DNA from: Ichthyophonus hoferi
Lineage: Eukaryota > Opisthokonta > Ichthyosporea > Ichthyophonida > Ichthyophonidae
DNA length: 13,244 bases
Assembly: GCA_002751075.1 (NCBI GenBank)
Contig: NAOQ01000967.1
Span: 6,285-19,528, forward strand
Direction: 5' to 3'
Shown here: one piece after another, positions 1-9,479 of the stretch
Layout: each line of letters begins with the position of its first letter
Numbering within the stretch: the first letter of the stretch is position 1
Notes under the pieces: model-generated
Databases searched by the model: none
The model's input: only the letters and a program-made list of their open reading frames with translations
Told to the model about the DNA's origin: nothing
Made by a program: the position numbers and the translations under genes

Positions 1-125
1 TATGTATGTTTTTATATGTGCTTATACATGTATACAGATTCCACGTGTTTAACTGGCCAATGAACTCTATTTAGACCATTGCACATTTATTATAATATAT
101 TACTATATTTACACCCTAATTCTGA

Positions 126-2546
<2,421 letters not shown>

Positions 2547-2629
2547 TAATATTCAGGGCTAGAAGTATTGTATCATCATTTGTTTTGAAAGTTTGTTGTT
2601 CTAGTGGTGTCTCAATCATTGGTCATTGT

Positions 2630-2775
2630 ATTATGTGTATTGTATGTATTTGATCGATAATATATAGTATGTAATGTATGTAATGTATGTATTTTATCTA
2701 TTATATATAATGTATTATATGCATTATATGTATTTTACCTATTATAATATATTATATGTATTTTATATTTCTGTT
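2630..2775. repeat. degenerate TGTAT/TTATATG repeat in the 3' flank
   Basis: Repeated variants of gtatgtaatgtatgta and of attatatgtattttacctat across about 145 bp, downstream of the helicase stop. Simple-sequence expansion, probably in the 3' untranslated region. Confidence 0.65.
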
Positions 2776-2879
2776 TATTAACCTTGTAGCTCACCTATAG
2801 CGGCCAATTCTTTTAGCGCTAACCGAACTATTACTTCCTTTTTATTGGACAATTAAATTTAATTTGTCACAAATATGTA

Positions 2880-2885
2880 AATAAA
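2880..2885 (+). terminator. candidate polyadenylation signal of the helicase gene
   Basis: AATAAA about 335 bp after the helicase stop codon, the first canonical hexamer found there. AT richness makes chance hits common, so this is only a candidate. Confidence 0.3.
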
Positions 2886-2889
2886 CGGA

Positions 2890-3400
2890 GATCAATCTAT
2901 TACAGCGACAAGCTGGTAATAGGTGGATCATGAAACGATTGCTCCAATATTAGTTGTTTGGATGATATTATTAATTAGATGAAATAATTTGCCAATATAA
3001 ATTATGAAATGTAAGCGATTGGACTGATTTTGGGGACATTAATTAAAAAGCCATCTAAATAAGGACACGCACGATAAACCAATTGGAAAATTATGATCAA
3101 ATTATAATCAAGCAATTCGACTGGGTCTTACTGGTCTCATGTAAATTACATTAGCCAGCAAGGATTTATATGACTATTTCTATTTTGGACTGAGATATGG
3201 AACACGGTTACATTGACATTTGCAATAAGCTAGGGTTGTGAAAAGGATAAAAGAAACGGAAATAACTAATAAAGTAACAGATAGTGTTGTATAAACCATA
3301 TAAACCATTATAAACAAAAATTGGTTTTTTTATTGTTTGTTAACAAATATATTCTTGTAGTTAGAGGGAACTTGGCCTATATTCTATAACCATGATATTT
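2890..3400. other. AT-rich intergenic stretch, no gene recognised
   Basis: No convincing open frame with splice sites on either strand. It has unique AT-rich sequence with a few GC-richer words and no clear repeat. Confidence 0.5.
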
Positions 3401-3415
3401 TATTGTAATATTTAG

Positions 3416-3621
3416 TGCTTTATTGGCAAATGACTAACTGCTATGGTTCAAATTCTTCTCCTATTGGGAATACCGAAAAATGTTTAGGTACCTTAAATTG
3501 TAATAATAACTATTACATCCACCCAGCCTTGGCTCCTCTCACTGATTGTTCACACTGTGTAATTATCACATCTACACCTAAGCATATTAAGTCAGGAATC
3601 ACTCTTCAAATTGTAGAATGA
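3416..3621 (+). CDS. possible terminal exon, Cys-containing, unknown
   Basis: Open frame of 67 codons directly after a plausible acceptor (gtaatatttag, AG 3414-3415), ending in TGA at 3619-3621. Its reading includes LYWQMTNCYGSNSS, EKCLGTLNCNNNYY, LTDCSHCVII and GITLQIVE. Five cysteines and a base composition less AT-rich than the flanks favour coding or formerly coding sequence. No upstream exon in the needed phase was found, and no family was recognised. It could be the last exon of a secreted protein, a transposon remnant, or chance. Confidence 0.22.
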
Positions 3622-3649
3622 TACTGCTGACAGCTAAGGATGGAGCTAT

Positions 3650-3845
3650 TATACATACCTTCTCTTATATTATGCTCATCTCAACTTTCTGTTGAGAGCA
3701 GATCAGAGCTATAAGCACTGCCTCTATTGCTAGCTCAGCAAGAGACACTTTTAAACAACACCCAATTGAAGCCTCTGAAGTCTGTGAACAAGTTCATAGA
3801 ACTACTACGGATCATTATAGTACACTTTCATTACATTAGACTAAG
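3650..3845. other. GC-richer patch with overlapping open frames, unassigned
   Basis: The patch is visibly less AT-rich than its surroundings. On the plus strand one frame reads SARDTFKQHPIEASEVCEQV, followed by HRTTTDHYSTLSLH and a stop near 3838. On the minus strand another is open through CCLKVSLAELAIEAVLIAL. Neither has a clear pair of splice sites, and no family is recognised. It may belong with the 3416-3621 frame as one decayed gene or element. Confidence 0.25.
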
Positions 3846-4780
3846 GTTACTATAATTATATTGGAGTTTAGTATTGCAATGCCTTTATGGGATAGGTATG
3901 TTCTGGAAAAACACAGTATGCCCTAATGATTGGCCTTTAAGCTATACATTATAATCACTACTGATTTAATCATACATGCTAAAATTGTCTTTTGCCTTCT
4001 CTGAATATATGCAGTTGCTTACAAAGTAGAAAGACTAAATAACATTAGTAACTTGGTATAATTATTATCCTTAGTACATTACATTATATTGACAATCTCG
4101 ATGCGGCATGCATTTATAGGTCATAACAATACATAAAATATTTTATACATGTACATTAAGACAACCACCGCATTGCCTAATAAAGATATGTCATGATAAA
4201 CTATATATCCTGTTTGCACATGAACTGTACTTAATGAAGTGTAGAGGGAAAATATTCTATTGATTAAGAAAAGGTTATAAGATAAGTATGTAGGGATATA
4301 TAACCAGCCCCTTCATAACAATGCCCTGTATATAGTGGATGAGAGGTTGTAATAATGTCTGTCATTCTATGCTCTACAAGTATTTCAAACACAATTATAA
4401 AATATCCAGTAACTTTTATCTATTATATAAACATCTTTGATTGGTGATTTATCATGCTGTTGATGGCATTCTAATAAACACATATTCTATCCTTATACTT
4501 GGTCAATCTGACCGTATCTCCCATTGTAGACCCTACAAAATGTATTGATATCTTTAAAACAGCACCAGTGGAATGACTAAATAAGGCTTTACTTGGGGCT
4601 TAATTCAGAGAGACGGCTTATCATATATAATTGCAGGATCTCTACCATTGGTTAATTCAATTGTGATAGATCATGTGAGATTGCCGTTTTAATACCAATA
4701 GATTGCACTGACGATTTTCCCAGGCTACATATGCAACAATACTAGCGAATGATAGTAAATGTTTAATGTTATTGGATATT
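3846..4780. other. AT-rich stretch, no gene recognised
   Basis: No supported exon. The one suggestive spot is after cccattgtag (about 4530), where a phase-1 reading gives DPTKCIDIFKT and then stops. That resembles the start of an EGF exon but is too short to call. Confidence 0.45.
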
Positions 4781-4809
4781 TCTCTATAAAGCTATAGCTT
4801 TATACATAC

Positions 4810-4941
4810 CTTGACTACCACAGGGGTGCATACTGATGGGTTGTGGTGGCAGGGGACTCTGGCACCTGTAGCTGCCACACAGGTTGATGCATGTTGTGGG
4901 AGCTCCACTGGCGTTGGTGGTATAACTGCATTCATTTATGT
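4810..4941 (-). CDS. calcium-binding EGF exon (E4), intact
   Basis: Exon of 132 nt, phase 1 on both sides, with acceptor cacttatag and donor gtatgt. With the first base from the previous exon it begins DINECSYTT, the calcium-binding EGF signature. It continues TTCINLCGSYRCQSP, matching the Cys-x-Asn-x4-Tyr-x-Cys hydroxylation-type pattern, and ends with HPCGSQ. In this family such domains form extracellular protein-interaction rods stabilised by calcium. It is the only block of the array with both splice sites and an unbroken frame. Confidence 0.75.
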
Positions 4942-5018
4942 CTATAAGTGTGTCAATATAATAATACAAAATAAAATAAAATAAATCAATTAAATACAGA
5001 GTAATATAAAAAACTTAC

Positions 5019-5113
5019 CCTGGCAGGTTCCGTTTACAGCTAGGAAATGCCACGGACAAGAACTGTAGACATACCCGCCTAAGGTGTTGATGCAAAGGGC
5101 GTCGCCGTATGTC
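5019..5113 (-). pseudogene. EGF exon E3 with its 5' half replaced by repeat
   Basis: Reads YGDALCINTLGGYVYSSCP then WHFLAVNGTCQ and ends one base into Gly at the donor gtaagt (minus strand; plus positions 5018-5013). CINTLGGY is the central EGF motif. A Tyr stands where the next Cys is usual, and the N-terminal cysteines are absent. Upstream the frame enters the (TTGGA)n tract, which is stop-free in this frame, and no clean acceptor is left before it. Confidence 0.6.
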
Positions 5114-5224
5114 AATCCAATCCAATCCAATCCAATCCAATCCAATCCAATCCAATCCAATCTAATCCAATATATAAAAATATAACCTACAATCCAATCC
5201 AATCCAATATATAAAAATATAACT
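5112..5224. repeat. (TCCAA)n tract with duplicated flank
   Basis: About eleven TCCAA units at 5113-5170 and a second short run at 5190-5207. Each run is followed by the same ccaatatataaaaatataac sequence (5167-5186 and 5204-5223), so the repeat and part of the neighbouring intron were duplicated together. It abuts the coding part of EGF exon E3. Confidence 0.88.
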
Positions 5225-5227
5225 TAT

Positions 5228-5302
5228 CCTTGCACTCTCCTTTCACAGCCTGGGGCAGGAGTTGAAAGTTGCATTTGCGACCTCAGGGTGTTTTCCCACA
5301 CC
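5228..5302 (-). pseudogene. EGF-like exon E2, inactivated
   Basis: Block of 75 nt after gagtgacag (minus strand), phase 1 on both sides. It reads GRKCNFQLLPQAVKGECKG at its end, related to the end of E3 (FLAVNGTCQG). It carries one in-frame stop near the beginning, and the donor position reads ATAAGT instead of GTAAGT. Confidence 0.5.
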
Positions 5303-5359
5303 CTGTCACTCCAAGAGAGATAGGTACTTGGCGCGGTCATTATTATAACAAGAAAAACA

Positions 5360-5990
5360 GAGACCCACCCTGGCATATGTTGCTCATATATCCAGCAACG
5401 CAATACAGGCGCAGGTGCGACCAGTTGAAGCATCCACACAAAACTGGTTTGCCCCACAGAAAAGTGGAAAGTTGGCGCAAGTCTTCATCTCAGGCTCAAG
5501 AAGAACGTCTATGGTAGTCGCAATAAGACCCATGTTGAACATGGGCCTATTGACCACCATATTTGCACAGCCAAGTCATACAATAATGAGGAAAAGGGAA
5601 CCCCTTTTTTGCTGTATGGTTTAGGTTTCTTTAAAATTTGCTTAGTTCACATGAATAGTAAGCAAATTTTGAAAAAACTTGAAACCATATAACAAAAAAA
5701 AAACGGTTACCTTTTTCTCATTATTGTGTGACTTAGTTATGGCAAAATGGCCACCCATTTCATGTCAAAGTTATTTACAGTGGAAATTATGGTGGTCAAT
5801 AGGCTCATGTTCAACTTGAATCCTATTGTGACAACCACAGACGCTTTTTTGAGCCTGAGGTGAAGACATGCACAAACTTTCCATTATCCTGGGGAGTAAA
5901 CCACTTGTGCGTGGATGCCCCAACTGATCCCATCTGCGCCTGTGTTACTGGATATATGATAAGCAACAAATGTTAGGATAGGTCTCTTTA
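5360..5990. repeat. large imperfect inverted repeat (divergent gene-fragment duplication)
   Basis: The left arm (about 5360-5643) is the reverse complement of the right arm (about 5660-5990), with a short loop near 5645-5658. Clear matched blocks include tggtggtcaatagg (reverse complement at 5555-5568), gagcctgag, the region around cattattgtgtgactta, and the inner ggtttc...aaaatttgctta pair flanking the loop. The arms carry EGF exon E1 in opposite orientations, pointing away from the centre. Divergence and several indels indicate an old event. Confidence 0.8.
5369..5566 (-). pseudogene. EGF exon E1 with N-terminal extension, left arm of inverted repeat
   Basis: The minus strand reads MVVNRPMFNMGLIATTIDV, then LLEPEMKTCANFPLFCGANQ, then FCVDASTGRTCAC. 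After this point an extra five bases relative to the plus-strand copy shift the frame, and the end (AGYMSNICQ, donor gtgggt) is in another frame. Cysteine spacing (C-x6-C-x5-C-x8-C-x-C) is that of an EGF domain. The acceptor seen in the other arm (ttatttacag) is missing here, apparently removed by a deletion of about 45 bp. Confidence 0.65.
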
Positions 5991-6165
5991 TTTTTTTTGT
6001 TATATATTATCATATATGTCATAACCTTATATATTATCCTAGCAATGACAACCTATTTTGTATTTTAACACCACCTCCCTGCACATACAGAACGGCTGGT
6101 TCTTGATGTTAACACATTAGGACTAGTATATTAATCTATTCTTGATCGTGTTACGCCAAGGAATT
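5781..6165 (+). pseudogene. diverged inverted copy of EGF exons E1 and E3
   Basis: E1' spans 5781-5977 after a good acceptor (ttatttacag). It reads EIMVVNRLMFN early, and after a single-base length difference from the left copy, KTCTNFPLSWGVNHLCVDA then CACVTGYMISNKC. One EGF cysteine is Trp, a TAG stands where the left copy has CAG, and the donor GTGGGT has become ATAGGT. About 105 bp further on, 6083-6165 aligns with E3 (gttaacacattagg against catcaacaccttagg; ctattcttgatcgtg against cagttcttgtccgtg). No E2 counterpart was found between them. The copy cannot encode the domain as it stands. Confidence 0.65.
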
Positions 6166-6310
6166 ACTACTGGGTGGTACATTCTATTCGTGTTAGGAAT
6201 GGTGACATTGGTGCTGTATTGCGTTATGCAGCACTGTGAAAGGATATTGAAGAGGAATCAGTAAGGACTGCAAAGGAGCCTTAGTGCGTTGGCCTTAATC
6301 ATAAACCAGT
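6150..6310 (+). other. possible exon remnant with donor-like end, ambiguous frame
   Basis: A GC-richer block downstream of the plus-strand EGF copy. One frame is stop-free and hydrophobic (GWYILFVLGMVTLVLYCVMQ then HCERILKRN), like a single membrane span with a basic cytoplasmic side. Another frame reads HSIRVRNGDIGAVLRYAAL and, after a stop, KDIEEESVRTAKEP, running after a second stop to a GTAAGT donor at 6309-6314. The first would suit a membrane-anchored EGF protein, the second a decayed exon. They cannot both be right. Confidence 0.25.
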
Positions 6311-6314
6311 AAGT

Positions 6315-6520
6315 AGTTTGTTCTATCTCTCTTTCTCTTACTCTATTTATTTAAAATCCCCTTCTTACAATAAATGTATTTCATTAAACCAACCTCTCTT
6401 TCCCTCTCTCTCTTGATCCATCTATCTTTATTTGTGTGTTTGATCTTTCTCTCTTCACATGTTCTTTTGTTTACAATATTTTATTTATTATTATTATTAT
6501 GTATAGGAGCTTAACCATAT
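6315..6520. other. pyrimidine-rich and ATT-rich low-complexity stretch
   Basis: The plus strand is dominated by CTCTCTTT-type runs (6322-6460), followed by ttattattattatt at 6484-6499. No gene is supported; the hydrophobic open frame over it is a composition effect. Confidence 0.6.
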
Positions 6521-6844
6521 ATATATATAATCTACCTTTCGGGGCTCATTCCACATCCCTTTTATCTGACATTTTATTAGAGCTGACTTTATCTATCTTA
6601 TCCTACCATATATATTTGTGTTAGTGCTATTGTTAGTGTCGGCATAGGGGTTACATATATGTGGATTGACTGTGTCTTCTACTAAGTAATAATTAGTGTT
6701 ATGTGTAGCTTAAATAGAGCTTTAAGTAGGTTTCTAGGGTAGAATATATTATCACTTATTAACTAGATGTGTTATACATTGTACTGTATGTATAATGGTA
6801 GTTTATTTTTAAAAGTAAAAGGGCCCCATATTTTTTATGTTTAT

Positions 6845-6952
6845 TACCGTTAACATTTATTATCTGTAATGGTAATAATAATAATAATACCGGCAACATT
6901 TACTTTATGGAGTAATAATAATAGTAGTAATGATAATGGTAGCAATAACTAC

Positions 6953-6987
<35 letters not shown>

Positions 6988-7103
6988 CAGTAACATTTTT
7001 TTTTTTTGTAATAATAGTAATAATAATAACAGCAGTAATAATGGTAGCAATAACAACGATAGTAATAATACTAACATTTATTTTCTCCAATAATAATAAT
7101 AGG
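6845..7103. repeat. compound (AAT)n repeat with TAACATTT spacers
   Basis: AAT/GTA triplet runs are broken at 6848, 6890, 6988 and 7071 by variants of ac(c)-N-gtaacattta/t. The phrases aatggtagcaataactacg and aatggtagcaataacaacg occur about 97 bp apart. This is therefore a higher-order tandem repeat, not a plain microsatellite. All three frames are stop-poor, so the Asn- and Ile-rich frames here are not taken as genes. Confidence 0.8.
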
Positions 7104-7351
7104 TTTACATGTTTATTAATGAGAGAGGGGAGGGCATAAGTATATTTACTATTTATAATGGAACCAGCCATTATTAGTTTTGTTTATTATGGTGACTCTA
7201 GTGCCGACAAACATCAATTCCAATTAACACCACTACCATTGTACTATACTATATATGTACTATTGTAGTTTAAGTTGTGACTTAGTATATAATACTCAAG
7301 ATTTATAATAATAATATTTCTAGCTATTATGCTATCTATTTCTAAACAGCG

Positions 7352-7645
7352 TTTAACCAATGGATACAGTAATAATGCTATATATAGTGCAAAATGAACC
7401 AACTTGGCCAATTACTACCTTTCTAATTTAGTTAGGCCAATTGCTTGAAGAATTATAATTGATTTCACAATTACTAAGTATATGTAATGAATAGTTTTAT
7501 GTGTTTCAATGGATACAGTAATAGTGGGCTACATATAACACAAAATAAACCAACTTAGCCAATTGCTACACTTCTAATTTGTTTAGGCCTATAGTATGAA
7601 GAATTATAATTGATTTTATAATTATCAGTTATATCTATAGGAGTA
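7352..7645. repeat. diverged tandem duplication, unit about 135-149 bp
   Basis: caatggatacagtaat recurs at 7358 and 7507. The shared sequence continues through cccaactt-ggccaatt-like words, ttctaattt, ttaggcc and gaagaattataattgatt to about 7486 and 7640. The offset is 149 bp and most positions match. No coding frame is kept. Confidence 0.82.
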
Positions 7646-7747
7646 CAACAATAATATAATATAAACTGATGTATTATAGACGACCCGTCTCAACCACACA
7701 GTAGTTAATTTATACCATTCTAAACACATGTGAAGTGGTCAGACTGA

Positions 7748-7808
7748 ATTTAGATTAAACTGTATACCTATTACAATATGGTATGTAGGAATTAGTTTTA
7801 ATCTAAAT
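7748..7808. repeat. imperfect palindrome
   Basis: atttagattaaac (7748-7760) pairs with gttttaatctaaat (7795-7808). The inner gtatacc and ggtatg also match, which leaves a short AT loop. It could be a hairpin or the remnant of a small foldback element; no target-site duplication was found. Confidence 0.5.
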
Positions 7809-8030
7809 CATTACTGCATAGGCTTAATAATATATATATATATTATTGTACAAGTTAGCTAAATAATATCTACTATTTGCTTAACAGCACATCATAATAA
7901 ATAAACAAATTAGGAATCTTTGTAATGTATTATACACGTTCTAACAATACAGATAAAGAGCTTTATATTTTAATGATCTAGTATACTACATATAGCCTAT
8001 TTACACCATTTAACTATTCAATATAAATTA

Positions 8031-8070
8031 TATTGCTACGTATATATATACATATATAAATATATAGCAA
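8031..8070. repeat. AT-rich palindrome
   Basis: attgctacgtatatata and its near reverse complement tatatatagcaat flank a short centre. It may simply reflect TA-rich composition, but the attgct/agcaat ends extend the symmetry beyond TA alternation. Confidence 0.4.
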
Positions 8071-8989
8071 TAGTCAATCATAACATTCCCTTAAAAACAT
8101 CATATCTATAATAATAGCTTCATTTCAAATTGGAACCAGCCAGGGTTTTATTTATTCATCAACTTCTACAATACTAAAAACTAACTGCGGGATTTGTATT
8201 TACTTTATATACATTTCTACACTACAAGGTCATCACTAAGATATGGTATCATAATTATTTTTTAAGTGTATATTTATTCTTTTACATTCTATAGTTGCAC
8301 GTTTACTTTTTTTTTTCTTTTGAGGGAACAGAGCCATTCGTTAGCCAATACTTTGTAATCACTAATTTATATCAAGATCATTTCTTATAGTGATGTGCTA
8401 TAAAAAATCTAATATTGTCGAGCCCGATCTTAAAAGTTATAGTGGAGACATTCAAGTTTGGAGTAGAATAATACTTCTAAAACAAATTGAGATGATTATT
8501 AAAAATGAACTGTACATGACTGTTCATGTGACACCATGGGCATCTTGCACAACTTTATGAAGCGTCATTCAATATCTCCTAATTAATTATTGGTAGATGG
8601 CCTTGATGTAAACCCTTGTAGGCAATCAATGACATGATCTCATCACTTGCTTTTATTGGCTTAATATCGTTAGTATTGTAAAGGCTGATGGGATTAATTA
8701 TCACAACAAAAAATGCATTTTATAGAACACTTATAATTTAAAACCAAATCAAAACGTTTTAAATATTCATTGTCCACGTTTATGAGATTTATTTTGCAAA
8801 AAATTATCTGCGTGATGTATTTATTTCATTCTTTCCTATTAAGATTGGTGAATGGCCTTGGCCTTGACCTAAAACATGTGTGGTCTAGGAAATGACAATG
8901 GTTGAAGCTATTATATTTATTCATCACCACAACAGGGGTAATATTATAAATATTGTATTTATAGTATGAAGTTGCAATGCATATCATAT

Positions 8990-9160
8990 GTATTCACAGA
9001 ATTGGTATTGATACATAAAAATAAATATAAGAGTTATGAAAATAAATTAGAGTTAGCTACAAGTGGGCCTCTCTACATATCTATACTAGCTAACGATGGA
9101 GTTGATTCTGTTGATGATGGATTCCTGGATCGCAAATGTCACTATATATGGGGTTACTAA
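8990..9160 (+). CDS. doubtful short open frame
   Basis: After a possible acceptor (tattcacag, about 8991-8999) the frame reads ELVLIHKNKYKSYENKLELA, then TSGPLYISILANDGV and DSVDDGFLDRKCHYIWGY before TAA at 9158-9160. The second half is less AT-rich than expected by chance, and NDGVDSVDDG is loosely like a calcium-binding acidic loop. No partner exon or family is recognised. Confidence 0.12.
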   Translation, partial: VFTELVLIHKNKYKSYENKLELATSGPLYISILANDGVDSVDDGFLDRKCHYIWGY

Positions 9161-9284
9161 AATGTCAATACTTAAGGCTCTTATATTGACGGGTCATAAT
9201 ATTATTAATATTGTAATATTGTAAGGTGTATTTGTGTAGTCTATTGTTATCAAATTCATATTTTCTTTTTGACATATAACAAGA

Positions 9285-9469
9285 AAATAAAACCAAACTA
9301 AGTTAGCCAAGAAATACACGTATGTTAAAGTACTACTGTATGGGCAATTTGCCATCTTTATACCGCGTTCCCTCTGTATTTTCTGAGCAATCCTTGATGG
9401 ATAGCCTTTTGTAAAACATGCTGAACCAACACCACTATGTAGGTCCTCTTTTTTCACCTCTATTCTCAA
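9285..9469 (-). CDS. doubtful open frame, unknown
   Basis: The minus-strand frame contains KKEDLHSGVGSACFTKGYPS then RIAQKIQRERGIKMANCPYS, followed by a hydrophobic stretch (YFLANLVWFYFLV). Its composition over 9320-9469 is less AT-rich than its flanks and looks like real protein. There is no clear start codon, acceptor or recognised domain. It could be a decayed exon or transposon fragment. Confidence 0.2.
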
Positions 9470-9479
9470 TGATATTTTC

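Larger units (their letters stand above)
4810..5566 (-). pseudogene. EGF-repeat gene fragment, four exons, decayed
   Basis: Minus-strand remains of an extracellular EGF-domain protein. In transcript order the exon-like blocks are E1 (about 5566-5369), E2 (5302-5228), E3 (about 5113-5019) and E4 (4941-4810). All end one base into a Gly codon at or near a donor, so they are symmetric phase-1 modules as is usual for EGF exons. E1 carries six cysteines with EGF-like spacing but has a small length change before its end and lacks a clear acceptor. E2 has an in-frame stop and ATAAGT where GTAAGT is expected. E3 has lost its first half to a TCCAA tract. E4 looks intact. No signal peptide, membrane segment or last exon was found. 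EGF identity is strong; that the copy no longer makes a full protein is inferred. Confidence 0.7.
7660..8960. other. AT-rich intergenic stretch, no gene recognised
   Basis: Contains the palindromes listed separately and two loosely similar segments (near 8592 and 8845: attggtagatggccttg, attggtgaatggccttgg). No exon with acceptor, open frame and donor was found on either strand. Confidence 0.5.

Noticed and set aside
3436-3462. ggttcaaattc as a possible tRNA T-arm
   Set aside because: The flanking bases do not pair into a T stem, and no matching D-arm or acceptor stem was found.
5269-5624. Two plus-strand frames across the left EGF arm
   Set aside because: They are antisense shadows. The minus strand shows EGF cysteine spacing and matches the other arm.
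5360-5990. Foldback DNA transposon
   Set aside because: The arms contain EGF exons with their splice sites. No terminal repeats beyond the arms, target-site duplication or transposase were seen, so a gene-fragment inverted duplication is simpler.
6869-7171. Asn-rich and Ile-rich frames over the AAT repeat, both strands
   Set aside because: The triplet repeat is stop-free by composition. There are no splice sites and no non-repeat sequence with protein character.
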